Source: Melioribacter sp. (GTDB taxonomy: Bacteria; Bacteroidota; Ignavibacteria; Ignavibacteriales; Melioribacteraceae). Taken from it: a stretch of DNA of 64,000 nt. The notes below the pieces were generated by a model. The model searched no databases and was not told the DNA's origin. It saw only the letters and a list, made by a program, of their open reading frames with translations. Numbering within the stretch: position 1 is the first letter of the stretch; each line of letters opens with the position of its first letter. Location: NCBI GenBank assembly GCA_026417975.1, contig JAOACD010000016.1, positions 62,001-126,000 on the forward strand, in the 5' to 3' direction. This document shows positions 56,901 to 64,000 of this stretch, one piece after another. The position numbers and the translations under genes were made by a program.

Positions 56901-57130
56901 TATTAGTAGAAGTAGAAGATAAGGGAATAGGTATAAGCAAGGATAATATTGAGAAGATTTTTTCTATCGATTATAAGTACACCACTATAGGAACTTCGGG
57001 TGAAAAAGGAACAGGATTAGGTTTAATTCTTTGTAAAGAGCATATAGAGAGAAATCAAGGAAAACTTTGGATAGAAAGTGAATTAAATAAAGGAACAAAA
57101 GTTTTCTTTACTCTTCCTTTAAGTAAATAA
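53999..57130 (+). CDS. Propeller-type sensor histidine kinase (Reg_prop/Y_Y_Y, no receiver domain)
   Basis: 1043 residues from the ATG at 53999. Signal peptide/anchor ~1-24, then two beta-propeller-like sets of Reg_prop repeats (~30-690) with WFGTEEGFVRYDG, LWVGTFDGLLKY and IWVGTSNGLNYI units. A Y_Y_Y domain follows (~700-770; YRYILEGYEKDWREV, GEYKFRVKVSNYN), then one membrane helix (~780-800), a coiled linker, a HisKA domain with the phospho-acceptor His (ISHDLRNPI, ~828) and a HATPase_c domain ending GEKGTGLGLILCKEH and TLPLSK. It resembles hybrid two-component sensors for polysaccharide or carbohydrate signals, but it lacks the C-terminal receiver and AraC domains. The partner regulator is not in this window. 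Confidence 0.9.
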   Translation: MSIKHLIKFIILFVLHCYTGLKAQTLDTSKLLTQYVLDNWTTKEGLPQNSAYSIIQTKDGFIWFGTEEGFVRYDGIRFTVFNPDNILEMKSSLVVNIIEDRQGFLWVGTFDGLLKYSPKESKLFTIKDGLSNNMIRSLYEDEYGRIWVGTSNGLNYIEKNKVIKFTQANFLYNQIIYKIIGDNKGKIYLATQNSGVVIIDISNNGFNVVSIDEKRGLVSNYVRALMIDNDKLFVGTDKGLDLIVNYKVQKHKFKDKLHGIQIMDIIKDGENIFYLGTNKGLCRIKNGELEFYSLEKDLENNLLLDLFLDKEKNLWIGSYNNGLYRMRDGNFTTFSTEEGLKEKFIRAITQNSKGIWIASTNGYLSLVNKNKIKNYFLKREDNSIIQTMTAKGDTLWIGTRNGLYFFYNDNFEKIKNSEFSISALYVDSKKRLLVGSGNKGLFELKKGKLISLSIDERSSKLGVRFIAENKDGSYYLATVGQGLIKYDGKSYYYFTEENGLPSNIVYYVCVDGRGILWFTSSGSGIVRYDGKNFLKVMKKNGLPTNEIQSILEDNKGYFWCGFNNGIFRVSKYEIEKFLRREIDTIKADVFNASDGLKNSECNGGYQGITFKDNFGRFWFSTIDGATFVNPNKLYFSDYTPPIHITRVLQNFEPTELMPVIKAKAGTNILRFDYIAPSFIQPNRLKYRYILEGYEKDWREVRNRRNVIYHNLGPGEYKFRVKVSNYNNKWNDEEASVRVIIPPYFYQTKVFQLLSPIFLLALIFLVVKWRVSKQEKLTKKLEELVKIRTEELKNEIIKKEQVQKELKSYAQELERVNKTKDKFLSIISHDLRNPINSIFSISEFLYDNRDELTKEEFDDMLLQIKNSSQNLNRLIENLLDWSRIQTSKIEYYFQKFNLNEVIENVILTLKPYATPKNIELVSDCKEELYVFADKTSVESVLMNLVTNAIKFSYPKSFVKISTNLLNRSVLVEVEDKGIGISKDNIEKIFSIDYKYTTIGTSGEKGTGLGLILCKEHIERNQGKLWIESELNKGTKVFFTLPLSK

Positions 57131-57701
57131 TTACTTTGACTAAATAAAAATCAATTCATTATTTCTCAATTTATTTAATTAGAATTACCTTTATTTATCA
57201 TGCATTTTTAATTTCTCGATTGGTTTTTAGGTAATAAAATTTTTTACTAATGACTATTGGGCTAAAGTATGCTTTTAATCTTACTGATATGTGTTATGAT
57301 TTGATTTTTTTGTTCATAGAGATTTGTTTACTTTACCTCTTTATTGTTACTTATACAGCTAAATACATTCATATATGGGTATTAAGTGCAATTTATTAGT
57401 ATGATATTATAAGCCTTTAGTGTGCATTTTTTTCGACAAGAATTTTTAGACCTTTTTTTGATAAAACTAAAGTAAAATACAATAGATTAGATTTTAAAGA
57501 GTTGGGGCCAATTTATTTGTAAGGTTGGATTTAAGGATGATAAGTTTTTATTAAGAAAAGATATTATTTTATAAGTATTTGAGACCTTCATACTGATTTT
57601 AATTTTTTTCAGATAAAAAAAGTCCCCAATTCACATTATAGAATCTTTTTATTACATTTATTATAGTTATTTCTCATTCCTCCATTTTTATAAAAATTTT
57701 T
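57131..57701. other. 570-bp intergenic region, nothing recognised
   Basis: AT-rich, with no ORF I would call and no RNA gene. A ~32-codon plus-strand open stretch (about 57426-57521; includes PFFDKTKVKYNRLDF and KELGPIYL) has protein-like composition but no start and no recognisable family. The final ~30 bases lead into the ribosome-binding site of the next gene. Confidence 0.5.
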
Positions 57702-57707
57702 GGGAGG
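57702..57707 (+). promoter_or_regulatory. Ribosome-binding site deciding the start at 57712
   Basis: GGGAGG sits four bases before the ATG at 57712. It would be within the coding sequence if the in-frame TTG at 57700 were used, so the ATG is the better start. Confidence 0.75.
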
Positions 57708-57711
57708 TACT

Positions 57712-58461
57712 ATGAAAGTCCTGGGGGCTTACGAAAAAGCGAGGATTTACATCGAAAAACATTATCAAGCTTCTGAAGAAGCAAAAGAACAAAAAAGAAA
57801 AATGAATCCAGGTCCAACAATAACCTTGTCACGACAAACAGGAATTGGAGCCGTAGCAATATGCGAAAAATTAATTGAATACTTTAATAGCCGCGCAATC
57901 GAAGGTTATGACGATTGGACCTATTTTGATCGACAACTGATTGAAAAGATTATGTCGGATCATAATCTTCCTGAGCACTTCAGAAAATTTCTTGATGAAG
58001 AAAAACCACCAAAAATTGAAACTTGGTTTGGTGAAATTCTTGGTATAAATCCAAACAAACTACTATTGCTTCATAAAATATCACAAACAATATTAAAGCT
58101 TGCTGATTACGGCAATGTTATAATAGTTGGACGAGGTGCAAATATTATTACTGCAAAAAGGCCAAATACTTTTCATGTAAGATTAGTAGCCCCATTAAAT
58201 TATAGAATTGAAAATGCTTGCAGGCTTTATAATATCGATTACAAGACAGCAGCAGATTTTATTAGAGGAGAAGACGAGGCCAGAAAAAATTACATCTGGA
58301 AATATTTTCACAAAAACATTGAGGATCCATTACTTTATCATGTTGTTATTAATACTAATTACTTAAAAGCAGAAGAAATTGCGGAAATGATTGGGCATTG
58401 TGTTATTCGTAGATTTCCAAAATTTTTTACAAAGACAGTAGAAGAAACAGTTGATGAATAA
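57712..58461 (+). CDS. Cytidylate kinase-like family protein
   Basis: 249 residues from the ATG at 57712 (MKVLGAYEKARIYIEKHY), with GGGAGG in front. The N-terminus is a ~35-residue helical leader. The core begins TITLSRQTGIGAVAICEKL, the position of the P-loop in cytidylate kinase-like (AAA_26) proteins, and continues with YFDRQLIEKI, then VIIVGRGANIITAKR, VRLVAPLNYRIENA, and ARKNYIWKYFHKNIEDPLLY, whose order is characteristic. It probably binds a nucleotide and phosphorylates a small molecule; it is not the essential CMP kinase. It is followed 5 bases later by the PEBP gene, likely the same transcript. Confidence 0.8.
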   Translation: MKVLGAYEKARIYIEKHYQASEEAKEQKRKMNPGPTITLSRQTGIGAVAICEKLIEYFNSRAIEGYDDWTYFDRQLIEKIMSDHNLPEHFRKFLDEEKPPKIETWFGEILGINPNKLLLLHKISQTILKLADYGNVIIVGRGANIITAKRPNTFHVRLVAPLNYRIENACRLYNIDYKTAADFIRGEDEARKNYIWKYFHKNIEDPLLYHVVINTNYLKAEEIAEMIGHCVIRRFPKFFTKTVEETVDE

Positions 58462-58466
58462 CTATA

Positions 58467-59009
58467 ATGGCTAAGAAATTTAATTACAATTTTTTTTCTT
58501 TAATAGTAATAATTTTATTGTTAAACATAGGAGGGGAGAAGCATATGGGTTTTAAGATTCATTCTTCTGCCTTTAATGATGGTGATTTTATACCCTCAAA
58601 ATATACATGCGATGGAGAAAACATTTCACCTCCTTTAAACTGGACTAATATCCCAACAGGGACAAAATCATTAGCATTGATAAATGATGATCCAGATGCT
58701 CCCGTAGGGGATTGGGTACATTGGATTCTTTATAATATTCCTCCAGAAATAATGAAATTAGAAGAGGCTGCATCAAATAAAGGAAAAATACCAAAGGGTT
58801 CGCTTGAAGGATTAAATGATTGGGGACGAATTGGTTATGGAGGACCATGCCCTCCATCTGGAGTCCACAGATACTTTTTCAAACTTTATGCACTAGATTG
58901 TTTACTATCACTTAAACAAGGAGCAACAAAAAAAGAATTACTCAAAGCAATGAATGGTCACATTTTAGCAACTTCGCAATTAGTAGGGAAATATCAAAGG
59001 AAAAGATAA
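58467..59009 (+). CDS. YbhB/YbcL-type PEBP protein (Raf kinase inhibitor-like)
   Basis: 180 residues from the ATG at 58467; an internal ATG at 58545 has a much stronger ribosome-binding site (AGGAGGGG, 58529-58536) and would give a 154-residue cytosolic form. The 26-residue N-terminal extension is hydrophobic (FFSLIVIILLLNIGG) like a signal peptide, but without a clear cleavage site. PEBP landmarks: DPDAPVGDWVHWILYNIP, GRIGYGGPCPPSGVHRYFF and KLYALD, forming the ligand-binding pocket (Asp, His). Function in bacteria is uncertain; it binds anionic or phospholipid ligands. It converges with the rfbA gene, with 1 base between the stops. Confidence 0.88.
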   Translation: MAKKFNYNFFSLIVIILLLNIGGEKHMGFKIHSSAFNDGDFIPSKYTCDGENISPPLNWTNIPTGTKSLALINDDPDAPVGDWVHWILYNIPPEIMKLEEAASNKGKIPKGSLEGLNDWGRIGYGGPCPPSGVHRYFFKLYALDCLLSLKQGATKKELLKAMNGHILATSQLVGKYQRKR

Positions 59010-59010
59010 T

Positions 59011-59874
59011 TTATTCATCAAGAACTTTTTCTAGATAATCTCTATAAAGGGATTTTGGAATACTTGAAATTAACTTTGCAAGTTGATCTTTTGTAATAAA
59101 TCCTTTTTGATATGCTATTTCTTCAAGACAAGCAACTTTTAAACCTTGCCTGTCTTCTATAACTCCAAAAAATTGAGAAGCCTTTAATAATGCCTCGGGA
59201 GTACCTGTGTCAAGCCATGCAACACCTCGTCCTATTTTTTCTACACTTAATTCACCTAACTCAAGATATTTTTTATTGACATCTGTAATTTCTAATTCGC
59301 CTCGGTGAGATGGTTTTAAATTTTTTGCAATATCGACAACTTTGTTGTCATAAACATAGAGACCTGGTATAGCATAATTTGATTTTGGATTTTTTGGTTT
59401 TTCTTCGATACTTATTACTTTCCCTGTAGAGTCGAATTCAACAATTCCATAACGTTGTGGGTCGTTTACAGGATATGCAAAAATTGTTGCTCCGCTTTTA
59501 TTTCTGTTTAGTGCATTATAAAAGAAATCTAATTTTCCATAAAAAATATTATCTCCTAAAATCAAAGTTACTGAATCATTACCTATAAATTTTTCTCCTA
59601 TAATAAAGGCTTCTGCAATTCCATTAGGGGCAGGTTGGATTTCATAACTAATTTTTAATCCTAATTGTGAACCATCTTCAAATAATTTTTTATACAATGG
59701 AATCGTTTCTTCAGTAGAAATAATTAATATTTCTCTTATTCCTCCAAGCATAAGAATAGAAATGGGGTAATATATAAGTGGTTTATCATAAATTAATGTT
59801 AATTGTTTACTATAAATTTTTGAAATTGGATACATTCTTGTTCCTGAACCACCAGCCAGCACAATCCCTTTCAT
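59011..59874 (-). CDS. rfbA: Glucose-1-phosphate thymidylyltransferase
   Basis: 287 residues, complete. It makes dTDP-glucose from dTTP and glucose-1-phosphate, the first step to dTDP-rhamnose and related sugars. Motifs: LAGGSGTRMYPISKIYSKQL (nucleotide-binding loop), YDKPLIYYPISILMLGGI, SYEIQPAPNGIAEAFIIGE, GDNIFYG (catalytic Asp), and VSIEEKPKNPKSNYAIPGLY. Minor changes from E. coli RmlA do not touch these. No rfbB, rfbC or rfbD gene is in the window, so the pathway is completed elsewhere. It lies 20 bases after cydB, and is probably the last gene of that transcript. Confidence 0.93.
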   Translation of the reverse strand: MKGIVLAGGSGTRMYPISKIYSKQLTLIYDKPLIYYPISILMLGGIREILIISTEETIPLYKKLFEDGSQLGLKISYEIQPAPNGIAEAFIIGEKFIGNDSVTLILGDNIFYGKLDFFYNALNRNKSGATIFAYPVNDPQRYGIVEFDSTGKVISIEEKPKNPKSNYAIPGLYVYDNKVVDIAKNLKPSHRGELEITDVNKKYLELGELSVEKIGRGVAWLDTGTPEALLKASQFFGVIEDRQGLKVACLEEIAYQKGFITKDQLAKLISSIPKSLYRDYLEKVLDE

Positions 59875-59894
59875 TTAAGCCTCGAAGTTTGAGT

Positions 59895-60914
59895 TTAATA
59901 ACTATCTTTTGAAATAATTACTTTACCTTTAAAAACTTTGTAAATGAATATAGTATAAGCAATAACAACTGGCATACCTATCGAAGCAATTATCAACATT
60001 GTTTTTAGTGTATATTGAGATGAAGATGAATTATATGCTGTTAAACTATAGTCCAAGTTAATACTTGATGGAACCAATTTAGGAAATAAGCTTATAGCAC
60101 TTAATGCAATAACAGAGGTTATGAGTAATGATGATGATATAAATGTTAGAAAGTACTTTTGATTTTTTAATCCTACTGGAATGTAGAGTATTGAAGCTAA
60201 TAGTAGTATAAAGAAAATCCAGAAGAGCATATTTTTGGTAAGATTTTCGAAAAGGAAGTTAGCATAAAAGAATGTTAATAAAGTAGAAATAAAATAAAGA
60301 ATTACAAAAGCCATCCAGGAAGCAGTTGCCCATTTTATCATCCTTTGTTGATGTAAACCATTAGTTTTCATAGTCATATATATTGCACCATGCATTATGA
60401 ATAATACAGTTCCAGTTAGACCTACTGCAATAGCATAAGGGTTGAGTAAGCTTAAGAATGTTCCTTCGTATAATTTATTTTCATTTAATGGAATGCCTTT
60501 GAGAATATTTCCAAAAGCTATTGTTAGTAATAGAGATATAAATAAACTTCCAAACCCAAATAAGTAATCCCAGAGCTTTTTGTATGACACAGACATTATT
60601 TTTCCTCTAAATTCAAAAGAAACAGCACGAAGAATTAATGCTGTTAGTAATAACATTAATGCTAAATAAAATGCACTAAAAACTGTTGCGTAAACTAAAG
60701 GGAAAGCAGCAAATAAGGCTCCCCCTGCAGTCAAAAGCCAAACTTCGTTACCATCCCAAACTGGTCCTATAGCATTGATATTAATTCTTTTTTCGGACTC
60801 CTCCTTTGTAAAAAGATGGAGAATCCCTACTCCTAAATCAAAGCCATCTAAAATTGCATAACCAATTATTAATACACTAATTAAAATGAACCAAATGGTA
60901 TTAAGGTCGATCAT
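59895..60914 (-). CDS. cydB: Cytochrome bd-type quinol oxidase subunit II
   Basis: 339 residues, eight to nine membrane helices. It opens MIDLNTIWFILISVLIIGYA and then ILDGFDLGVGILHLF, the conserved start of CydB, in which the Asp and Gly residues are part of the second subunit's hydrophobic core. It includes GPVWDGNEVWLLTAGGALFAAFP, the classic CydB motif. It forms the membrane-bound oxidase with CydA, reducing oxygen to water with quinol electrons and giving high affinity for oxygen. It begins 12 bases after cydA. No CydX-like microprotein gene is visible between cydB and rfbA. Confidence 0.94.
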   Translation of the reverse strand: MIDLNTIWFILISVLIIGYAILDGFDLGVGILHLFTKEESEKRININAIGPVWDGNEVWLLTAGGALFAAFPLVYATVFSAFYLALMLLLTALILRAVSFEFRGKIMSVSYKKLWDYLFGFGSLFISLLLTIAFGNILKGIPLNENKLYEGTFLSLLNPYAIAVGLTGTVLFIMHGAIYMTMKTNGLHQQRMIKWATASWMAFVILYFISTLLTFFYANFLFENLTKNMLFWIFFILLLASILYIPVGLKNQKYFLTFISSSLLITSVIALSAISLFPKLVPSSINLDYSLTAYNSSSSQYTLKTMLIIASIGMPVVIAYTIFIYKVFKGKVIISKDSY

Positions 60915-60926
60915 AATAATTTCTCC

Positions 60927-62246
60927 TTAAGAATTTATTGGTTCAGGACCATGTTTAACTTTATTTACTAATACATAAATGAAAAGACTAAATAGCAATA
61001 AGTAAATAATAGCAAATAAGATTATAGAAAAAAGTATTTCATTAGCACTCACAGTTATAGACACGGCATCTTGAGTCTTTAACAATTTATATACAATCCA
61101 TGGTTGTCTACCAACTTCTGCAGCAATCCAGCCAAGCTCGGATGCTAAAACTGGCAAAGGAATAGACCATACATAAATTTTAAGTAACTTTCTTTTATCC
61201 CAAATTTTTTTCTTCCATAGAAAATATGTTCCAATAGCTGTTATAAAGATAAAGTATATTCCAAGCAAGACCATATTATGGTATGAAACAAAAGTTAAAA
61301 ATAGTGGCGGAATTTCATCTTCAGGAAATTCATTTATACCTTTAATCTCTGCATTTATGTCTCCGAAAGCTAACCAGCTAAGTAAGCCGGGAATTTCAAT
61401 TTTTGCTTTTAATTCAGGTGGTTTACTGAAAGGAATTGCAAATATTGCAATAGGGGCTCCACTTTGTGTGGTGTATAGCCCTTGAATGGCAGCAAATTTT
61501 TCTGGTTGAGTTCTTGCTACTTGTCTTCCGTGTTCATGACCAATTGGGAATACTTGTAATAAGGATACTATTAGACTAAATATTAAGGCTAACTTAAAAG
61601 ATTTTTTTGCAGCATCAATTTGTTTATTTTTAATAATCAAGTATGCTGAAATGCCCATAACTAAAAATCCACCACATATTAAGGATGCAGCAAAAGTATG
61701 GAAAAATCGTGGTAGAGTTGAAGGATTAAATACAGCAGCCCAAAAGTCAACTAATTCTGCTCTTCCGTTTCTTATTACATAACCAGCAGGTGTTTGTTGC
61801 CATGAATTTGCTACTAATATCCAGAATGCAGAAATAGTAGAACCTAAAGCTACCATTAAAATTGAGAACCAGTGAACACCTTTTGATACTTTATTTCTTC
61901 CAAATATATATAGGCCTAGAAATGTTGATTCAAGAAAGAAAGCAAATATGCCTTCTGCCGCTAAAGGAGCTCCAAAAATATCTCCAACAAATTTTGAATA
62001 TTCTGACCAGTTTGTGCCAAATTGGAATTCCATTACAATTCCAGTTGCTACACCCATTGCAAATATTAACCCCAATATTTTACCGAAGAAATTCCCAAGC
62101 ATAATATAAGAGTCATCATTTCTTTTCCATCCTAATGCTTCTATTATTACTAATAGCCATGCTAGTCCTATGCTTAGAGGAGGAAAAATAAAATGGAAAC
62201 CTACAGTAAGAGCAAATTGCAATCTAGCTAATAGTACTGCATCCAT
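60927..62246 (-). CDS. cydA: Cytochrome bd-type quinol oxidase subunit I, short Q-loop form
   Basis: 439 residues, clearly shorter than E. coli CydA (522), the usual sign of a short Q-loop. It opens with MDAVLLARLQFALTVGFHFI; His18 is the likely heme ligand. The conserved GRQPWIVYKLL near ~370 and TQDAVS follow. The PSTLPRFFHTFAASL segment contains the second histidine ligand. FQFGTNWSEYSKFVGDIFGAPL matches the heme d pocket region of the family. It is a high-affinity terminal oxidase, useful under microaerobic conditions. It lies 39 bp after an unknown small gene and is followed closely by cydB, with which it must be co-expressed. Confidence 0.94.
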   Translation of the reverse strand: MDAVLLARLQFALTVGFHFIFPPLSIGLAWLLVIIEALGWKRNDDSYIMLGNFFGKILGLIFAMGVATGIVMEFQFGTNWSEYSKFVGDIFGAPLAAEGIFAFFLESTFLGLYIFGRNKVSKGVHWFSILMVALGSTISAFWILVANSWQQTPAGYVIRNGRAELVDFWAAVFNPSTLPRFFHTFAASLICGGFLVMGISAYLIIKNKQIDAAKKSFKLALIFSLIVSLLQVFPIGHEHGRQVARTQPEKFAAIQGLYTTQSGAPIAIFAIPFSKPPELKAKIEIPGLLSWLAFGDINAEIKGINEFPEDEIPPLFLTFVSYHNMVLLGIYFIFITAIGTYFLWKKKIWDKRKLLKIYVWSIPLPVLASELGWIAAEVGRQPWIVYKLLKTQDAVSITVSANEILFSIILFAIIYLLLFSLFIYVLVNKVKHGPEPINS

Positions 62247-62285
62247 TATTGCACCCTTTTTTAATTACTAAATCTTTGGATTTTC

Positions 62286-62657
62286 TCAATTATTTTTAAA
62301 GTAATTGTTCTTAGTTTTATTTTCTAAGAACCTACTTACCTGTTTAATAATTTTTTTTATATGATTAAGGTTTATGAGGTAAAATTCTTCTTTTTTAAAA
62401 ATTCTTGCAAGGGATTTAATAGCTTCTGTTAAAACATATGAAATGTTAGAATTTTGAACTACTAAATCTATTGGAAGTAAAAATAATGTATCGAAGACAG
62501 AAGCTTCGAGAATTTTTTGTAAGTCTTTTAAATGAACGTCTTCTAAACGCAAGCCTGCAGGAATTAAGCCACATTTTTGTCTTTCTTTTAATTCTATTTT
62601 CATTTTTTCAATTAAAATAGAAACAGCGGCTTCTATTGTAATTCTTATTTCAACCAT
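62286..62657 (-). CDS. Small protein of unknown function between sucC and cydA
   Basis: 123 residues. No family is recognised. The first half is helical and amphipathic (MVEIRITIEAAVSILIEKMK, then IELKERQKCGLIPAGLRLED); a short hydrophobic stretch LFLLPIDLVVQ follows at ~79-89, then a basic C-terminus. No signal peptide or cysteine cluster. It lies 44 bp after sucC and 39 bp before cydA on the same strand, so it may be co-transcribed with them. A cytosolic accessory or regulatory protein is possible, but nothing shows it. Confidence 0.6.
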   Translation of the reverse strand: MVEIRITIEAAVSILIEKMKIELKERQKCGLIPAGLRLEDVHLKDLQKILEASVFDTLFLLPIDLVVQNSNISYVLTEAIKSLARIFKKEEFYLINLNHIKKIIKQVSRFLENKTKNNYFKNN

Positions 62658-62701
62658 GATTTAATTTTTATAGCTTGTTATATCATCTTTGATTTAGTGC
62701 G

Positions 62702-63922
62702 TTAGTTTTTTGAGTATAAAACAGAAGTTACTTTGTAAGCAGCTTCTTTTAAAGAAGTTGCTACCTCAAAATTTAATCCTGAATTTTCAAGCATTTCTTT
62801 TGCAAGGCTTGCGTTTGTTCCTTCTAATCTAATAACTACAGGAACATTTACATTAATTTCTTTTACTGCATCGATAACTCCCTGAGCAACACGATCGCAC
62901 CTAACTATTCCACCAAAAATATTAATTAATATAGCTTTTACGTTTGGATCCGATAAGATAATCTTAAAACCATTAGCTACAGTTTCTTTATTTGCCGTGC
63001 CGCCTACATCAAGAAAATTTGCTGGTTCACCACCAGCTAATTTTATTATATCCATTGTAGCCATTGCAAGTCCAGCCCCATTGACCATGCAACCAACATT
63101 TCCATCAAGTTTGATGTAATTTAAATTGTATTTTGAAGCTTCTATTTCAAGTGGTTCTTCTTCGTTTAAATCACGATAAGCTGCAATATCAGGATGACGA
63201 AATAGGGCGTTGTCATCAAAATTCATTTTTGCATCTAAAGCTATTATCTTATTGTCGTTTGTTATTACAAGAGGGTTTATTTCAAGAAGCGAGGCATCTG
63301 TTTCTTCGTATGCTTTATAAAGTTTGTTAACAAAAGAGATAAAATTTTTTAATATTTCACCTTGTAGGTTGAGACCAAATGCTAATTGTCTTATTTGATA
63401 TTGCTGTAGACCAACAGTAGGGTCAATCCATATTTTTAAGATTTTTTCTGGGGTTTCTTCTGCTACTTTTTCAATTTCAACTCCACCTTCAGAGGATGCC
63501 ATAATAACATTTTTAGCTGCACTTCTATCAAGTAAAATTCCTAAATATAATTCTTTTTTGTAATCCAGTCCTTCAGCTATGAAGATTGTTTTAACTGTTT
63601 TACCTTCGGGACCAGTTTGATGAGTTACTAAGATATTTCCTAACATTTTTTCTGCATATTCTTTTGCTTTTTCGATTGAAGTAGTAAATTTGACCCCACC
63701 TTCTAAGAGTAATTCATTTCTGTTATTAATATTGTAGATTTTACCTTTTCCTCTACCCCCAGCATGAATTTGAGATTTTATTACAAATTGATTTATTCCT
63801 CTTTCTTGAAGTTCTTTTATAGCTTTATCAAATTCTGTAATATCTTTAATTGCAATTCCATCTTGGATAGGAACATTGTATTTTTTTAGTATTTCCTTTG
63901 CTTGAAATTCGTGTATTTTCAT
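62702..63922 (-). CDS. sucC: Succinyl-CoA synthetase beta subunit (ADP-forming)
   Basis: 406 residues, complete. With SucD it interconverts succinyl-CoA and succinate with ATP or GTP formation in the citric acid cycle. The N-terminal ATP-grasp fold has MKIHEFQAKEILKKYNVP, SQIHAGGRGKGK and LEINPLVI. The C-terminal CoA-ligase domain has LDVGGTANKETVANGF, INIFGGIVRCDRVAQGVIDA and VIRLEGTNASLAKEML. It has several extra residues compared with E. coli (388). The sucD gene is not in this window. A ~78-bp sequence upstream runs to the end of the window with no identified promoter. Confidence 0.95.
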   Translation of the reverse strand: MKIHEFQAKEILKKYNVPIQDGIAIKDITEFDKAIKELQERGINQFVIKSQIHAGGRGKGKIYNINNRNELLLEGGVKFTTSIEKAKEYAEKMLGNILVTHQTGPEGKTVKTIFIAEGLDYKKELYLGILLDRSAAKNVIMASSEGGVEIEKVAEETPEKILKIWIDPTVGLQQYQIRQLAFGLNLQGEILKNFISFVNKLYKAYEETDASLLEINPLVITNDNKIIALDAKMNFDDNALFRHPDIAAYRDLNEEEPLEIEASKYNLNYIKLDGNVGCMVNGAGLAMATMDIIKLAGGEPANFLDVGGTANKETVANGFKIILSDPNVKAILINIFGGIVRCDRVAQGVIDAVKEINVNVPVVIRLEGTNASLAKEMLENSGLNFEVATSLKEAAYKVTSVLYSKN

Positions 63923-64000
63923 TGAAATTCCTTCTTGATTTTGTATTATTAATTAAAACTATAGATAAATTAATTCATTTTATTAATAGATTCAATTTTG

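Noticed and set aside
57501-57634. Complementary TTGGGG and CCCCAA in the gap upstream of the kinase-like gene
   Set aside because: Only six bases pair, with more than 100 bases between; likely chance.

Overview
The window is strongly AT-rich (roughly 30% G+C by eye) and densely packed with about 48 protein genes. It contains no rRNA, tRNA, CRISPR array or intact mobile element that I could find. The gene mix points to a Gram-negative bacterium of the Bacteroidota/Chlorobiota/Ignavibacteriota side of the tree. The evidence is an LptE outer-membrane lipoprotein, a giant lamin-tail/CARDB repeat protein whose C-terminal module starts SPNPFSPDNDG, a Reg_prop/Y_Y_Y sensor kinase, DUF3108, DUF2007, YwqK-type repeats and a short CydA. 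Several starts have clear Shine-Dalgarno sequences, which fits Ignavibacteria better than classical Bacteroidia. This placement is an inference, not a measured result.

Layout: 1-1.1 kb holds the 3' end of an inorganic pyrophosphatase gene, two small unknown genes and a good intrinsic terminator. 1.1-6.5 kb is a transport block: an APC permease opposite a PiT-type phosphate transporter with a PhoU-like tail and a dicarboxylate/glutamate symporter. 6.5-12.8 kb is a tight minus-strand operon led by a sigma-54 activator, followed by lptE, a processive GT2, a TPR protein, a 3-methyladenine DNA glycosylase, a GT9 heptosyltransferase-like enzyme and DUF3108; it looks like envelope biogenesis. 12.8-20.2 kb is signalling: an MBL hydrolase, an RsbW-like kinase, a Sel1 protein, an RsbU-like phosphatase, and a sigma factor/anti-sigma-FecR pair behind a small membrane protein. 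20.3-25.9 kb carries priA, Yip1, a CPBP protease, DUF2007 and cdsA.

A 521-bp gap (25.94-26.46 kb) holds nested inverted repeats and what looks like a decayed minus-strand gene. It is followed by gltB-gltD (glutamate synthase), a multiply broken DinB-family pseudogene (32.5-32.9 kb) and the 2354-residue lamin-tail protein. Then come a thioesterase and a TPR/beta-barrel protein.

43.7-49.3 kb is the most interesting block. Five tightly spaced minus-strand genes encode two SGNH hydrolases, an acyl-AMP ligase, an acyl carrier protein and an MBOAT acyltransferase. In parts list this resembles the DltABCD D-alanylation machine, but with an acyl-AMP ligase of fatty-acyl type. I infer an acyl-ACP-fed system that esterifies something outside the cytoplasmic membrane. 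It lies behind a long coiled-coil protein that may belong to the same transcript.

51-57 kb carries a secreted YwqK-repeat protein, an M23 peptidase, a HAD phosphatase and an orphan propeller sensor kinase. 57.7-64 kb holds a cytidylate-kinase-like protein, a PEBP protein, rmlA/rfbA, cydAB, an unknown gene and sucC.
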